Shown: piece after piece, positions 1 through 9,755 of the stretch
Layout of the letters: each line of letters opens with the position of its first letter
Position numbering within the stretch: the stretch's first letter is position 1
Assembly (NCBI GenBank): GCA_963725085.1
Contig: CAVRXM010000005.1
Span: 930,001-994,000 of the forward strand
Direction of reading: 5' to 3'
Origin: VRUE01 sp963725085
GTDB taxonomy: Bacteria; Actinomycetota; Thermoleophilia; Solirubrobacterales; 70-9
DNA: 64,000 bases
Notes under the pieces: generated by a model
Database searches by the model: none
Told to the model about the DNA's origin: nothing
Seen by the model: only the letters and a program-made list of their open reading frames with translations
Made by a program: the position numbers and the translations under genes

Positions 1-910
1 TTTTACAACGTCGCCTCGCGACGGGCGTTCCAGACTGAGACGATCCAGCCGCCGCTGCTCGCCTGGGCCTGGCGGATCGCGGTCGGGGATCCGCGGGCGG
101 AGCCGCGGATCTCGGCTCAGGTCGAGTGGCTGGCGCGCAACCGGGACCTCGAGGGGGACGGGCTGCTCTGGATCCTCCAGCCCGACGAGTCCGGCCTCGA
201 CGCCTCGCCGAAGTTCGACGAGGTCTGGGGGCGGCGGGCGAACGGCAGGATCGGCTTTCCCTGCCTGGTGCGGCGCAACAGGCGGCTCGGCTTCGACGCG
301 GCGCGGGTCCGCGACGCCGGCGGGCCCCTGCTCTGCGAGGCGATGGTCAACACGTTCTGGTCCCTCTCGCTGCAGGCCCTGGGCCGTCCCTCGGCGACGC
401 CGGCGCTGATCGAGCGGCTCTGGGACGAGGGCCGCGGGCTCTTCGTCGACGAGGCCCAGCCGGGGAAGGTCCGGCCGCGCACGGTCACCTGGGCGTCGCT
501 GGCGCCGCTGGCGCTTCCTGACCTGCCGGAGGAGATCGGGCACCGGCTGGTCGAGGAGCACCTTCTGTCCCCGCGCGAGTTCGCGACTCCGGTGGCGCCC
601 CCGTCGGTGGCCGCCGACGAGCCGAGCTACGAGCCGGGCGGCGGGCCGCGGCCCGATCCGCCGCTACTGGCGCGGCCCGACCTGGGTCAACTCCGCCTGG
701 ATGATCTGGATCGGGCTGCGCCGGCTCGGCTATGAGGAGGAGGCGGCGAGACTGGCCGAGGGCCTGTTCGGCGCGGTCGAGCGCGAAGGCCTGCGCGAGT
801 ACTACGACCCCCGCGACGGCACCGGCCTCGGCGCTGTCGACTTCGCCTGGTCGGCGCTGGTGGCGGAGCTTGCCGAGCCCGATCCGAGCGCGGCGGTCAG
901 CTATTTGTAG
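1..910 (+). CDS. Glycoside hydrolase, MGH1/GH63-like C-terminal part (5' truncated, frameshifted)
   Basis: The reading frame is open from the first base, so the 5' end lies outside the window. The visible product resembles the (alpha/alpha)6-barrel glycosidases of the mannosylglycerate hydrolase/GH63 group: an early QPPLLAWAW segment and, near the end, RYWRGPTWVNSAWMIW, a substrate-channel signature of that family. The two halves lie in different frames: frame 1 to about base 655, then frame 2 from about 662 to the TAG at 908-910. A single-base slip in the GC-rich stretch 640-662 explains this. The last 10 bases overlap the end of the convergent infA gene. The substrate cannot be told from sequence; trehalose- or glucosylglycerate-type sugars are possibilities. 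Whether the break is real or a sequencing error is unknown. Confidence 0.75.
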
Positions 911-1119
911 CGATAGGTGATGCGGCCGCGGTCGAGGTCGTACGGCGAGAGCTCGATCTTCACCCGGTCGCCGGGCAGGATCCTGATGTAGTGGCGGCGC
1001 ATCTTGCCGGAGATGTGACCGAGCACCTCGTGCCCGTTGTCGAGTTTGACGCGGAACATCGTGTTGGGGAGGGCCTCGGTGATCTCGCCCTCCATCTCGA
1101 TCTTCTCCTCTTTGGCCAT
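901..1119 (-). CDS. infA: Translation initiation factor IF-1
   Basis: A 72-residue protein, exactly the usual size of IF-1. It starts MAKEEKIEMEGEI and carries the single S1-like OB fold, including FRVKLDNGHEVLGHISGKMR, which binds the 30S A site with IF-2 and IF-3 during initiation. The start is ATG at 1119. In many actinobacteria infA sits in the ribosomal protein/rpmJ-rpsM cluster; here it is alone, convergent with a glycosidase gene, which is unusual. The last codons overlap that gene by 10 bp. Confidence 0.97.
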   Translation of the reverse strand: MAKEEKIEMEGEITEALPNTMFRVKLDNGHEVLGHISGKMRRHYIRILPGDRVKIELSPYDLDRGRITYRYK

Positions 1120-1199
1120 GCGGCGGAGAGGCTACCTGACGGGAGAGAATCGGCGGCGCCGGCGTTCATGGCGATCGCGGCGCCCGCTACGGTCTCGGC

Positions 1200-1641
1200 A
1201 TGACCCGGGACGAGGAGCGGGCGGCGGACTTCGTCGGACGGTTCACCGAGTTTTGGCAGGCACCGACCGTGGAGGGGCTCGACGACCGTCCTCGCGCCCG
1301 ATGCACGGCTTTCCGCCCCGATGACCGCGACGACACACGGCCTGGAGGAGGGAAGGCGCGCCTTCGCTTCGCTCTTCGAGCTGATCCCCGACATGACCGC
1401 CGAAGTTCACCGTTGGGGTGCCACCAGAGATGGGGTCCTGATCGAGTTCACGGTTCGGGGAACGGCCGGCGGAGCTGCGATCTCCTGGGAGTCGGTCGAC
1501 CGCTTCGTCCTCGACGAGGACGGGCTGGCAACGGAACGCTTCACCTATTTCGACTCTCTGCCGCTCGCGCTCTCCCTATTGCGGCGCCCGCGGGCATGGG
1601 CCGGATTCGCTCGCGGCAGATTCAGCCAAACACGCCGCTGA
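1200..1641 (+). pseudogene. SnoaL/NTF2-like protein, interrupted by a frame break
   Basis: The N-terminal part (MTRDEERAADFVGRFTEFWQ) is read from ATG 1200. The rest, starting near MTATTHGLEEGRRAF, is one frame over from about 1290 and ends at 1641. Together they make a protein of about 147 residues with the small cone-shaped NTF2/SnoaL fold: an N-terminal helix, a conserved region around FELIPDMTAEVHRWG, then strands ending DRFVLDEDGLATERFTYFD. Such proteins are polyketide cyclases, isomerases or unknown; no substrate can be proposed. A single-base error near 1285-1297 would restore the frame, so this may be an intact gene. It is the only gene between infA and the secreted protease. Confidence 0.6.
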
Positions 1642-1688
1642 GCCGTCACCGTGGCAACAGAGGACCTCGGGACGACTGGAGAGCCAGG

Positions 1689-4600
1689 TCAGCCCCGCCC
1701 GACAATCGCAGCGAACGCCGTGCGAATGCCGTTTGCGGTCACTGCCATGTGGAGCCATGACCGCCCTCGCGGACTGATCGGTACAACCAGCTTCTTGGTC
1801 TTCGCCCGAACCTTGAACCTGCTCTTGTTGACGGTGAGAAGGGTCGGCACGGCGGAGCGTGCCTTGATCACGATCTTCTTCGCTCCCGGCCCGATCTTCT
1901 TCGGAACCGAGAGCCGCAGGAACGGGAGCCGGACCGGCTTCACCTTGACGATCGCGCCGGCGCTGGCGGCCGATCCACCGGCTCCGTGAGCGACGAGGCG
2001 TATGTGGTTCTTGCCCGGAGGAAGAGTGCCGGTCATGATCGCCGTCCCGCTGCCGAGGGGCAGGGAACCGTCGAACCAGCGCAGCCGCTTTCCCCTCAGC
2101 GCCGTCGGCCCCGGCTGGAATGCCTGCCCCGTCAGCTGCAAACCGGTGTCTCCGGGAAGCACCTTGGGCGTCTTGGCGATCGTCACAACCGGGGGAGCGG
2201 GGCGGCTCGTGAACGTGTCCGAGGTCGCGACCCCTTCGTCGAATCCGTCGTTGACCCGCACCCGCACCCTTGCTCGGTGGGCCGCCTCGAGATAGCTCCC
2301 GGGAATCCTTGCCCTGCCGTGGTCGGGCCCGATGAAGACGGGCCGCCACCTGCGCCCTCCATCGCTCGAGAAGTCGACCGAAGCAGTGTCGTTCTTGCGA
2401 CTCGCACCGAAGGTTTTCCATTTCACCGCCACGCTGCTCCGCCCGCCGACCACCGCGCCGCGCCGCGGCGAAAGCACTCGTAGCTTGGGTCGGCGCCGGG
2501 GGCGCGTGCGCTTGCCGACCGGGACGCCGTTGTCCAGCACTTCGACGCTCTCGACTCCGTGGCTCGGGATTTCCGCGGAGAGTTCCAGCAGTGCGGCATC
2601 CCCGTCCTGGTGGAGGGACTCAGCCGCCATCGGGACGCTGCGCAGGATCTGACCTCCGCGGCCCCTGGCGACGAGCTTGAAGCCGGAGGTTCCGGTCTTG
2701 AGCCGGGGCCCGACCTGCGGTCCGACGCTCGTGAAGCTGAAGCTGGATCCGGTGTCGTAGCCGATCACCCGCAGGCGCCTTCGGTTGATCCGGGCATTTG
2801 GCCGGCTCGCCCCGTGCCTCGCGGAGCGGGAAGAGTGAGCGCCGGCGCTCGCGGCGAAGGTTCGGTAGACCGCATACCAGTTGATCGGCGACACCCAGAC
2901 GCCCGGGTCGCCGCCTACTGCGCCCCCGGTCTTCCCCGCGCAATAGGACATCAGGTCCATGTTCTGCCACCAACTCACGCCGTCGGCCACGATCCGGTAC
3001 GGGAAGGAGTCCATCCTCAACCCGATCCCCAGCAGCTGGCCGAATCCTTCGGTCGAGTTCGGGTCGTCGCCCCCATTGTTCACAAATTGACCCGGCTCTC
3101 CCAGCGCCGCCGCCTCCGCGGCGTGGGTCTCGCCCGGCTTCAGCGGCCACGGCGTCCCGCTCTGGCCTTCATCGTCGCTGTCACCGTCGTCGCCGCCGCC
3201 GCACTCGCTGCTCGCGTGCGCCAGGCCAAACTGGTGGAACAGCTCATGCGCCACGCCCGACAATGGACGGTTCCCCGGCGAATTCGTTGGATCGAAGGTG
3301 ATCGCCGAGACGTTCCCGAAGGTGCCGAAGGCACTTTCGATCCCACCTCCGGTGAGCCCGCGAAAGCCACCCTTGGCAATCCCCATCGTCGAGAAGTTCG
3401 GGTTTCCCATCGCCGAGGCCCAGTCCTTCACCCGACCGTGTGCGGCCCCGCCCATTTCCAGTTCATTCCTGCTCGAATTGACGATGTCGCTGATGTCGAT
3501 GATGCCCTGGTAGGGCAGCACCGTGAAGCCGTCATTCGGGTTGCGCGGGTTCCAGCCGGGATTTGCCAGTGGCGTGATCAGCCTCGCGTCTTCGGTGGCG
3601 ACGCTTGCGGAGACGGGCAGTGCGCCGTTGACACTCAATGCCACGGTGTCGAGGGCGACGGTCTTGGTGTCATAGAAGGTGACGCCGTTGATCGCGAAGC
3701 TGTTGTTGCCTTTGCAATCGGACGTTGAACACTCGGGCCGACGCCCCGGCTGCGGGAATCCCGGTTCCTGAAACAGATTCCCGCGCAGGCTGATCGTGCC
3801 GGAGGTCCAGGAAACCGGCAGGGTGAACGTGTAGGCGTGTTCGTTGCTGATCCGCTCCGGTTCGAGCACCGGAGCGGGGTTGTCCTCCTGGACGCTGGTC
3901 AATCCCGGCCCGCCGCCCTGGGTCGAGGGTGGGCCGTAGTCGGGCCGGAGCGGGCTGCCGGGCAGTTCCCGCCCGTCCCTGAAGCCATAGAGAAGGGCAC
4001 CGACTTCCTTGATGCCGGACGCGATCTGGCCGTGGGCATCGGCGAAGAACCGGACCGCGGTCTGCTTGTGCGCAATCAGGGAGAGCCAGTTGTAGCTGCC
4101 GCCCGATCCGTTGCTGCCGCTTGGCTTCAGTTCGCCTTCGGGCTGGATTCCCTGCGTCACTTCGAGCCCCTGGGCCCTTAGGTCGTAGTTCCCCGCGACC
4201 GAGACGAGAATCTTCACCGACCGCGCGAGTTCGCCCGCTCCTGCGGTCGGCACGCCCTGCACGGTGACGAGGTTGTTGGAGACCGGCGGGGCGTTGGGGC
4301 TTGCGGAGAGGTCAAGGGTGAGCGCGCTACCGTCCGGACCACTGCTCGGATTCGGGCTGACACTTGCGCTCACCCCCGTCGGCAGGCCGCTCACGCCGAA
4401 GCTGATCGGGCCGACCGAGGTCGAGTTCCGGTGCAGGACCAGCGGCACGCTCGCCGAGCTCCCGGGAGTGAGAGTCGTTGCGAGGCTGGGCCCGGACAGC
4501 CCGAAATCCGGTGGGATAGAGCTCGGCAGCGATTCGAATTCCAGGTCGTCGACCGCGACATGACACAGGGTCGGAATCGGACTCGTCAGCTCGATATAGC

Positions 4601-5102
4601 CGATGTCGGATTCTGCATCTGCGATTTCGAGCTTCGTGTCGATCCCGACCCCGGAGATGCCCTCGGTGTCTTTGGCGAGGGGTATCGCGTTCCCGCCCAG
4701 GTCATAGCCCTGCAGAGTGATCGAAGCCGGAAAGCCTTCGGTCGGTTCGACGTTTCCGACGTAGATGCTTGCGTGATTCCGGGGAGCGGCGAAGCCGGCC
4801 CACATATGTGCTTCCGCGAACTCGCTGCCGCATTTCTGGCTCACGTCGAGCGCTCCTGGCGAAGAGTGCGTCTCGCCGCTGGGCGGTTCCACCACAGATG
4901 GGTGCAGTTCAGCCGCACCGCTCGGCTTGACATCGAATGTGACGCCCTGCGCGGCGTACTGGTTGCCGATGATCGTGCCGGCCCCATGGTCATCGAAGCC
5001 GATCACGGTTTCCGCGGCATCCGCACCCGCAGGCGCAGACCCCGCGGCCAGGATCAACGTGGTGGCTGCCAGGAGTAGCTGCTTCGAAGCCCTGAGCGTC
5101 AT
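1689..5102 (-). CDS. Large secreted metzincin-type zinc metalloprotease
   Basis: About 1137 residues with an N-terminal signal peptide (hydrophobic LLLAATTLILAAGSAPAGA). Around residue 617 is HELFHQFGLAH, the full HExxHxxGxxH zinc site of metzincins, followed about 90 residues later by NMDLMSYC, which fits the Met-turn. In front lie a domain starting VIGFDDHGAGTIIGNQY (residues ~35-190), an Ig-like region with GVSGLPTGVSASVSPNPSSG, and a segment LEVTQGIQ. After the catalytic domain come further beta-rich repeats and a basic C-terminus. I prefer ATG 5102 because AAAAAGG lies 5-9 bases upstream; another ATG at 5117 lacks a ribosome site. The substrate is unknown; it is exported and probably acts outside the cell. 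No membrane anchor or LPXTG motif is visible. Confidence 0.85.
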   Translation of the reverse strand: MTLRASKQLLLAATTLILAAGSAPAGADAAETVIGFDDHGAGTIIGNQYAAQGVTFDVKPSGAAELHPSVVEPPSGETHSSPGALDVSQKCGSEFAEAHMWAGFAAPRNHASIYVGNVEPTEGFPASITLQGYDLGGNAIPLAKDTEGISGVGIDTKLEIADAESDIGYIELTSPIPTLCHVAVDDLEFESLPSSIPPDFGLSGPSLATTLTPGSSASVPLVLHRNSTSVGPISFGVSGLPTGVSASVSPNPSSGPDGSALTLDLSASPNAPPVSNNLVTVQGVPTAGAGELARSVKILVSVAGNYDLRAQGLEVTQGIQPEGELKPSGSNGSGGSYNWLSLIAHKQTAVRFFADAHGQIASGIKEVGALLYGFRDGRELPGSPLRPDYGPPSTQGGGPGLTSVQEDNPAPVLEPERISNEHAYTFTLPVSWTSGTISLRGNLFQEPGFPQPGRRPECSTSDCKGNNSFAINGVTFYDTKTVALDTVALSVNGALPVSASVATEDARLITPLANPGWNPRNPNDGFTVLPYQGIIDISDIVNSSRNELEMGGAAHGRVKDWASAMGNPNFSTMGIAKGGFRGLTGGGIESAFGTFGNVSAITFDPTNSPGNRPLSGVAHELFHQFGLAHASSECGGGDDGDSDDEGQSGTPWPLKPGETHAAEAAALGEPGQFVNNGGDDPNSTEGFGQLLGIGLRMDSFPYRIVADGVSWWQNMDLMSYCAGKTGGAVGGDPGVWVSPINWYAVYRTFAASAGAHSSRSARHGASRPNARINRRRLRVIGYDTGSSFSFTSVGPQVGPRLKTGTSGFKLVARGRGGQILRSVPMAAESLHQDGDAALLELSAEIPSHGVESVEVLDNGVPVGKRTRPRRRPKLRVLSPRRGAVVGGRSSVAVKWKTFGASRKNDTASVDFSSDGGRRWRPVFIGPDHGRARIPGSYLEAAHRARVRVRVNDGFDEGVATSDTFTSRPAPPVVTIAKTPKVLPGDTGLQLTGQAFQPGPTALRGKRLRWFDGSLPLGSGTAIMTGTLPPGKNHIRLVAHGAGGSAASAGAIVKVKPVRLPFLRLSVPKKIGPGAKKIVIKARSAVPTLLTVNKSRFKVRAKTKKLVVPISPRGRSWLHMAVTANGIRTAFAAIVGRG

Positions 5103-5187
5103 GCGACCTTTTTGCATTAGCAGGACGGCCAGCTCGGATGCACCGTCTGCCGACGAATCATCTAGTCAAACTGGGTACAGGAAATCA

Positions 5188-6618
5188 TCAGCCGCGGATC
5201 GAGCGCGCCCGCTCCACCGCCTCGTCCCGGGTCGTGACCTCGCCCGCATACTGGGCGGCCTCGAGCTCTTCCAGGATCCCGCCAAGCTCGGGCCCGGGCT
5301 CGATCCCGAGCTCGACCGCCAGCTCGTCGCCGCGGAGGAGCGACTCGGGCGGGCCGTCGCGGCGCCAGTCGAGGGCGGCCGCCAGCATCTCGCGGGCGAG
5401 GCGGAGATGATCCTCGATCGCGTCCTCGGTCGCAAACGGCCCGCCGCCACGGGCCGAGAGGCGGTCGGCGACGGTCAGCAGGGTGACGTCGGCGGAGACC
5501 GGCTCGGTGGCGCGCAGGTACTCGTGGACGCGGCGCGGGGGCAGCGGCGCCTCGTGGACGAGGAAGCCGAGCCGCAGGTGGTTCAGCGTCAGCGCCCGCA
5601 GGTGGTCGGTCAGGGCGCGGCTCGCCCGCAGCCGCGAGCAGATCTCCGAGATCGTCTGCGCCCCGAGCTTGTCGTGGCCGATGAAGGTGACGTAGCCGTT
5701 CCGTTCGCCGCGGGTCTGGGGCTTGGCGATGTCGTGCAGAAGGGCACCGAGCCGCAGCGCGCCGCCGCGGGTGAACTCGTCGGCGAGCGGCTCCTCGAGC
5801 AGCTCGCGTGCCTCGTCGGCGCGGTCGCCGGCGAAGCGGTCGAGGCCGGCCTCGACGACAAGGGTCTGCTCGAGCACCGCGATCGTGTGGCCGTGGACGT
5901 CGAGGTGGTGGTTCGGCCCCTGCTCGACTCCACGCAGTGCCTCGAGCTCGGGCAGGACCGCGGCGGTCAGGCCGAGATCGTCGAGGAGCGCGACGCCGCG
6001 CAGCGGGTCGGGGCCGGAGATCAGCCGGCGGATCTCGGCGAGCTGCCGCTCGCCGGCGGCCTCGGTCGCGCGCACCGCTTCGGATCGAGCCAGCGCCCGC
6101 GTCCCTGGGTCGAGCTCGAGCTCGAGCTCGGCGGCGATCCGCGGCGCCCGCAGCAGCCGCAGTGGGTCGGTGGCGAAACTGCCCTCCCCGACGACCCGCA
6201 GGACGCCCCGCTCGAGGTCGGCGAGCCCGCCGTGGGGATCGATCGGGTCCCCTCCTGCGAGCGGAACCGCCACCGCCCCGAGGGTGAAGTCGCGGGCGTC
6301 GAGGTCGGACTCGATCGTCTCGCCCCGAAGCGCGGTCAGGTCGACCTGCCAGGCGCGGTCCCTGGCCACAACCCGCCAGGTGGCGAACTCCGCCGAGAGC
6401 TCGAAGGCGTGGCCTTCGCCGGCGGCGGCAATCGCCCGCGCCGCCGGGGCCGGATCCCCGGTGACGGCGAGGTCGAGATCGGTGACCTCGCGGCCAAGGG
6501 CGGCATCGCGGACGGCGCCGCCGGCGATCCAGGCCTCCTCGCCGCCGGCCAGCGCTTCGCGCGCGATCGCCACCAGTGGCGCGGCCTCGAGACGGTCCGC
6601 CAGGCCCGTCACCTCCAC
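5188..6618 (-). CDS. cca: CCA tRNA nucleotidyltransferase / poly(A) polymerase family, with HD domain
   Basis: 476 residues. The N-terminal nucleotidyltransferase domain has GGAVRD (~33-38) and the metal-binding DLDL (~48-51), then DFTLGAVAV, all typical of class II CCA-adding enzymes. A central HD domain contains LLHDIAKP, with further RNA-binding helices behind it. The enzyme adds or repairs the CCA end of tRNAs from CTP and ATP. It ends just upstream of the secreted protease gene and begins 5 bases after alr, so cca is probably translated from the alr transcript. A poly(A)-polymerase role is possible, since class II members cannot be separated by eye. Confidence 0.9.
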   Translation of the reverse strand: MEVTGLADRLEAAPLVAIAREALAGGEEAWIAGGAVRDAALGREVTDLDLAVTGDPAPAARAIAAAGEGHAFELSAEFATWRVVARDRAWQVDLTALRGETIESDLDARDFTLGAVAVPLAGGDPIDPHGGLADLERGVLRVVGEGSFATDPLRLLRAPRIAAELELELDPGTRALARSEAVRATEAAGERQLAEIRRLISGPDPLRGVALLDDLGLTAAVLPELEALRGVEQGPNHHLDVHGHTIAVLEQTLVVEAGLDRFAGDRADEARELLEEPLADEFTRGGALRLGALLHDIAKPQTRGERNGYVTFIGHDKLGAQTISEICSRLRASRALTDHLRALTLNHLRLGFLVHEAPLPPRRVHEYLRATEPVSADVTLLTVADRLSARGGGPFATEDAIEDHLRLAREMLAAALDWRRDGPPESLLRGDELAVELGIEPGPELGGILEELEAAQYAGEVTTRDEAVERARSIRG

Positions 6619-6622
6619 GCGC

Positions 6623-7732
6623 TCATTCCGCCGACCTCGGGACCCTGGCGGAGATCCCGCAGGTGACCTCGTAATTGATCGTGTCGAGCCGCCCGGCCAC
6701 CTCCTCGGCGAGGATCGACTCGTCGCCCTGAGTCCCGATAAGGACCGCCTCGTCGCCCGGCTCGACGTCGGTCTCGGGACCGACGTCGACCGTCACGTTG
6801 TCCATCGAGATCGTCCCGACCAGCGGGTGACGGCGCCCTCGTATCAGCACCTCGGCGTTGTTTGAGAGGCCGCGGCGGACACCGTCCCCATATCCGAGCG
6901 GCAGCACGGCGACGTGGGTATCGATCGGCGCCCGCCAGGTGCGCCCGTAGCCGGCGCTGTCGCCGGCCGCGAAGGGCTTGACGTCGGCGACGTAGGAGGA
7001 GAGCGAGAGCGCGGGAGTCAGATCCTGCTCGGCGGGGTCCCCCTGAAACGGGTCGAGCCCGTAGATCGCCACACCACAGCGGACCATGTCGAAGTGCGAG
7101 CGGCGATCGCGGAGGGCGGCGGCGCTGTTGGCGGCGTGGACGATGACGTCGGGAAATTCCTCGCGCACGGCCTCGGCGACGACCGAGAACCGCTCGAGCT
7201 GATCGTCGAAGAACTCGGAATCGGGCTCGTCGGCGGTGGCGAAGTGGGTCCATACCCCGGCCAGCTCGAGGTTCTCGTGTGCCGCGCAGGCGCGGGCGAT
7301 CGCGATCACCCTCGCCGGGTCGCGATTCCCGAGCCGGCCCATGCCGCTGTCGTGCTTGACGTGGACGCGGGCCGGACGCCCCCAGGCCCGTGCCCGTTCG
7401 GCGGCCAGCCCGAGGAAGCCTTCACGCCAGATCGCGATCTCCGACCCGGCGCCGAGCACGCCATCGAGCTCCTCCGGGGTCAGCGCCCCCATCGTCAGCA
7501 GCGGGACATGCGGGAGGGCGCGGCCGATCCGCTCCGCCTCGGCGGCGGTCGCGACGGCAAGCCGGGTCGCCCCGCCCTCGAGCGCCGCATCGGCGCAGGC
7601 GCCCGCGCCGTGGCCGTAGCCATCGGCCTTGACGACCGCGCAGAGCTCGACGCCCTCGCCGACCTCCTCCTTCAGTCGCGCGCAGTTGCGCTGAACGGCG
7701 CTGAGGTCGATCCGGGCGGTCGCCCGCGCCAT
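6623..7732 (-). CDS. alr: Alanine racemase
   Basis: 369 residues, the normal length. AVVKADGYGHGA near residue 35 holds the lysine that forms the Schiff base with PLP. The second catalytic residue is the tyrosine in AGYGRTWRAP in the C-terminal beta domain, and DNVTVDVG lies close to the end. The enzyme interconverts L- and D-alanine for peptidoglycan. It starts at ATG 7732, directly after the TAA of the CBS gene (7733), and is followed four bases later by cca, so these genes form one minus-strand operon with the upstream nnr gene. D-alanine links functionally to the D-Ala-D-Ala carboxypeptidase at 21.6 kb. Confidence 0.97.
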   Translation of the reverse strand: MARATARIDLSAVQRNCARLKEEVGEGVELCAVVKADGYGHGAGACADAALEGGATRLAVATAAEAERIGRALPHVPLLTMGALTPEELDGVLGAGSEIAIWREGFLGLAAERARAWGRPARVHVKHDSGMGRLGNRDPARVIAIARACAAHENLELAGVWTHFATADEPDSEFFDDQLERFSVVAEAVREEFPDVIVHAANSAAALRDRRSHFDMVRCGVAIYGLDPFQGDPAEQDLTPALSLSSYVADVKPFAAGDSAGYGRTWRAPIDTHVAVLPLGYGDGVRRGLSNNAEVLIRGRRHPLVGTISMDNVTVDVGPETDVEPGDEAVLIGTQGDESILAEEVAGRLDTINYEVTCGISARVPRSAE

Positions 7733-8194
7733 TTAGCGGCCGACGAGCGCGGCCAGCGCGTCGGCCCGGGTGACGAGGCCGGCGAGCCGGCCGTCGCCAT
7801 CGACCACGGGCAGGTGGTTGTGATGTGTCTCGGCGACCCTCCGAGCGACGGTCTCGGCGTCGTCATCGACGCTGACGACCTCCGGCTCCGCGGTCATCAG
7901 CTCCGAGACCTTGGTCGCGAACGCCTTGTCGAGCCGCTCCTCGAAGCCCTTCAGCGAGCCGAGAAAGATCGGCGAGCCCATCAGGTCGAAGAACAGCGGC
8001 AGGTGAAGGTCGGCCTCCTCGTCGCCGATGATGAGGTCGGACTCGCTGACGATTCCGACCAGCTTGCGGCCCTCTTCGATGACCGGGATCGCCCCCTTAT
8101 CGGTCTTGGCGAGCAGCTCGACCGCGTCCCGGGCGTCGGCGTCTGGAGACACCGTGGGGACGGTCGTGTCCATGATCTCGGCGGCCGTCGTCAT
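7733..8194 (-). CDS. CBS-domain pair protein
   Basis: 153 residues made almost entirely of two CBS motifs. The first (~1-60) has IMDTTVPTVSPDADARDAVELL and ends KLVGIVSESDLI; the second (~100-153) has LMTAEPEVVSVDDDAETVARR and ends GRLAGLVTRADAL. CBS pairs bind adenine nucleotides and act as sensors, often of AMP, ATP or c-di-AMP. No catalytic domain is fused. It sits between nnr (31 bases upstream) and alr (abutting), so it is co-transcribed with cell-wall and cofactor genes, but its partner is unknown. Confidence 0.9.
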   Translation of the reverse strand: MTTAAEIMDTTVPTVSPDADARDAVELLAKTDKGAIPVIEEGRKLVGIVSESDLIIGDEEADLHLPLFFDLMGSPIFLGSLKGFEERLDKAFATKVSELMTAEPEVVSVDDDAETVARRVAETHHNHLPVVDGDGRLAGLVTRADALAALVGR

Positions 8195-8225
8195 CTTGGG
8201 AGTGCGAGGTTATTGGACCGGCGCC

Positions 8226-9734
8226 CTACCCGGGCCGCAGCCCGGCCGGAATCGAGTCGATCACGTCGGTGGCGATGGTCGACTCGGCGGCGCCGATCCG
8301 CGCGGCTGCATCGTTCCCGGCCCGAGCGTGGGCGAGGACGCCGGCGCAGGCCGCCGCGAACGGCTCCAGCCCCCGCGCGAGCAGGGCGGCGACGATCCCG
8401 GAGAGGACGTCGCCGGTCCCGGCCGTCGCCAGAGCCGGAGCCGAGACGACGTTGACGGCGACTCGGTCGCCGTCGGTGACGATCGTGTCGTCGCCCTTCA
8501 GCACGACCACAGCATCGGCGGCCACAGCGGCCCGCCGGGCGGACTCCAGGCGCTCGGCGGAGATCTCGTCGGAGCCCGTCTCCAGCAGCCGCGCCAGCTC
8601 TCCGGCATGGGGGGTGAGGACCGTCGGCGCGTCGCGGGCGGCGACCCGGTCGAGCAGGCCGGCGAGGGCGTTGAGGCCGTCGGCATCGAGAACGAGCGGA
8701 GCCTCGATCGCCCCGATCACCTCCCGCGCCAGCTCGACCGAGGCGGGATCGCGACCGAGACCAGGCCCGAGGACACCGGCGGCAGCCCGCTCGAAGGCGC
8801 CCAGAACCGCCTTCGCCGAGGCCGGGGCCAGGAAGCCGTCGCCTCCCGGGCAGCCCGCGGACATCACCTCGGGCTGGCCCGCCTCGAAGACGGCCTCGAG
8901 GTCGGCGGGTACGGCGACGGTCGCGTAGCCGGCCCCGGCCCGGATCGCCGCCAGCGACGACATCTGGACAGCGCCGGTCAGGCCCCGCGACCCGCCGGCG
9001 ATCGTCACCTGGCCCGAGCTGAACTTGGTCGACCGCGGGCCCCTCGCCGGAGCGAGCCCGAGGACAGCCGCCCCGATCTCCCCGGCGGCGGGGGCCGACG
9101 GGGCGCCGTCGGGGATCCCGATCGGGACGACCCGGAGCTCGCCGGTGTGCCGCTTGCCTGGCGCGATCCGGTGGCCGAGCTTTGGTGCGTGGAAGCTGAC
9201 CGTGATCGCCGCCTCGACCGCGGGCCCCTCCACCTCTCCGCTCGAGGCGTCGACCCCGGAGGCGATGTCGCAGGCGACGACCGGCGCCCCGCTGCGGGCG
9301 ATCGCCTCGATCGCCGCCGCGGCGGGCTCGCGCGGAGCCCCCGAGAACCCGGTCCCGAAGATCGCGTCGACGACCGCCCCCGAGCCGGCCAGCCGCGCCG
9401 CGGGGTCGCCCTCCAAAGGCACGGCCGCGAAGCGGGCGAGGTTGGCGGCCGCGTCGCCGCTCAGCTCGCCGGCGGGCCAGAGCAGGAGCGCCTCGACCTC
9501 ATGGCCGGCCTCGGCGAGGTAGCGCGCCGCGACCAGGCCGTCGCCGGCGTTGTTGCCCTTGCCGCAGAGGACGCGGATCGGCCCATCGGGGGCGAGGTCG
9601 CCGACCGCGGTCGCCACCTCGCGGCCCGCGGCCTCCATCAGCTCGAGCGAGGGCACCCCGCGCTCCTCGATCGCCCAACGGTCGATCGCTCGCATCCCGT
9701 CGGCGTCGTAGAGGGGATTCAGCCAGGGCTCCAT
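8226..9734 (-). CDS. nnr: Bifunctional NAD(P)H-hydrate epimerase / ADP-dependent NAD(P)H-hydrate dehydratase
   Basis: 502 residues, a fusion of both repair activities. The N-terminal YjeF epimerase domain (~1-215) has GKGNNAGDGLVAARYL. The C-terminal ribokinase-like dehydratase domain (~225-500) has TIAGGSRGLTGA, LDADGLNAL, VLKGDDTIV and TGDVLSGIVAALLARG with the catalytic aspartate. Together they restore NADH and NADPH damaged by hydration. It begins 21 bases downstream of glmS in the same direction and leads into the CBS-alr-cca genes, a common actinobacterial order (glmS-nnr-alr). Confidence 0.95.
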   Translation of the reverse strand: MEPWLNPLYDADGMRAIDRWAIEERGVPSLELMEAAGREVATAVGDLAPDGPIRVLCGKGNNAGDGLVAARYLAEAGHEVEALLLWPAGELSGDAAANLARFAAVPLEGDPAARLAGSGAVVDAIFGTGFSGAPREPAAAAIEAIARSGAPVVACDIASGVDASSGEVEGPAVEAAITVSFHAPKLGHRIAPGKRHTGELRVVPIGIPDGAPSAPAAGEIGAAVLGLAPARGPRSTKFSSGQVTIAGGSRGLTGAVQMSSLAAIRAGAGYATVAVPADLEAVFEAGQPEVMSAGCPGGDGFLAPASAKAVLGAFERAAAGVLGPGLGRDPASVELAREVIGAIEAPLVLDADGLNALAGLLDRVAARDAPTVLTPHAGELARLLETGSDEISAERLESARRAAVAADAVVVLKGDDTIVTDGDRVAVNVVSAPALATAGTGDVLSGIVAALLARGLEPFAAACAGVLAHARAGNDAAARIGAAESTIATDVIDSIPAGLRPG

Positions 9735-9755
9735 CGCGGGGCTCCAGGCCCGACG

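Noticed and set aside
4927..6666. 579-codon plus-strand frame over cca
   Set aside because: It overlaps the well-supported cca gene antisense and shows no homology; a composition artefact.
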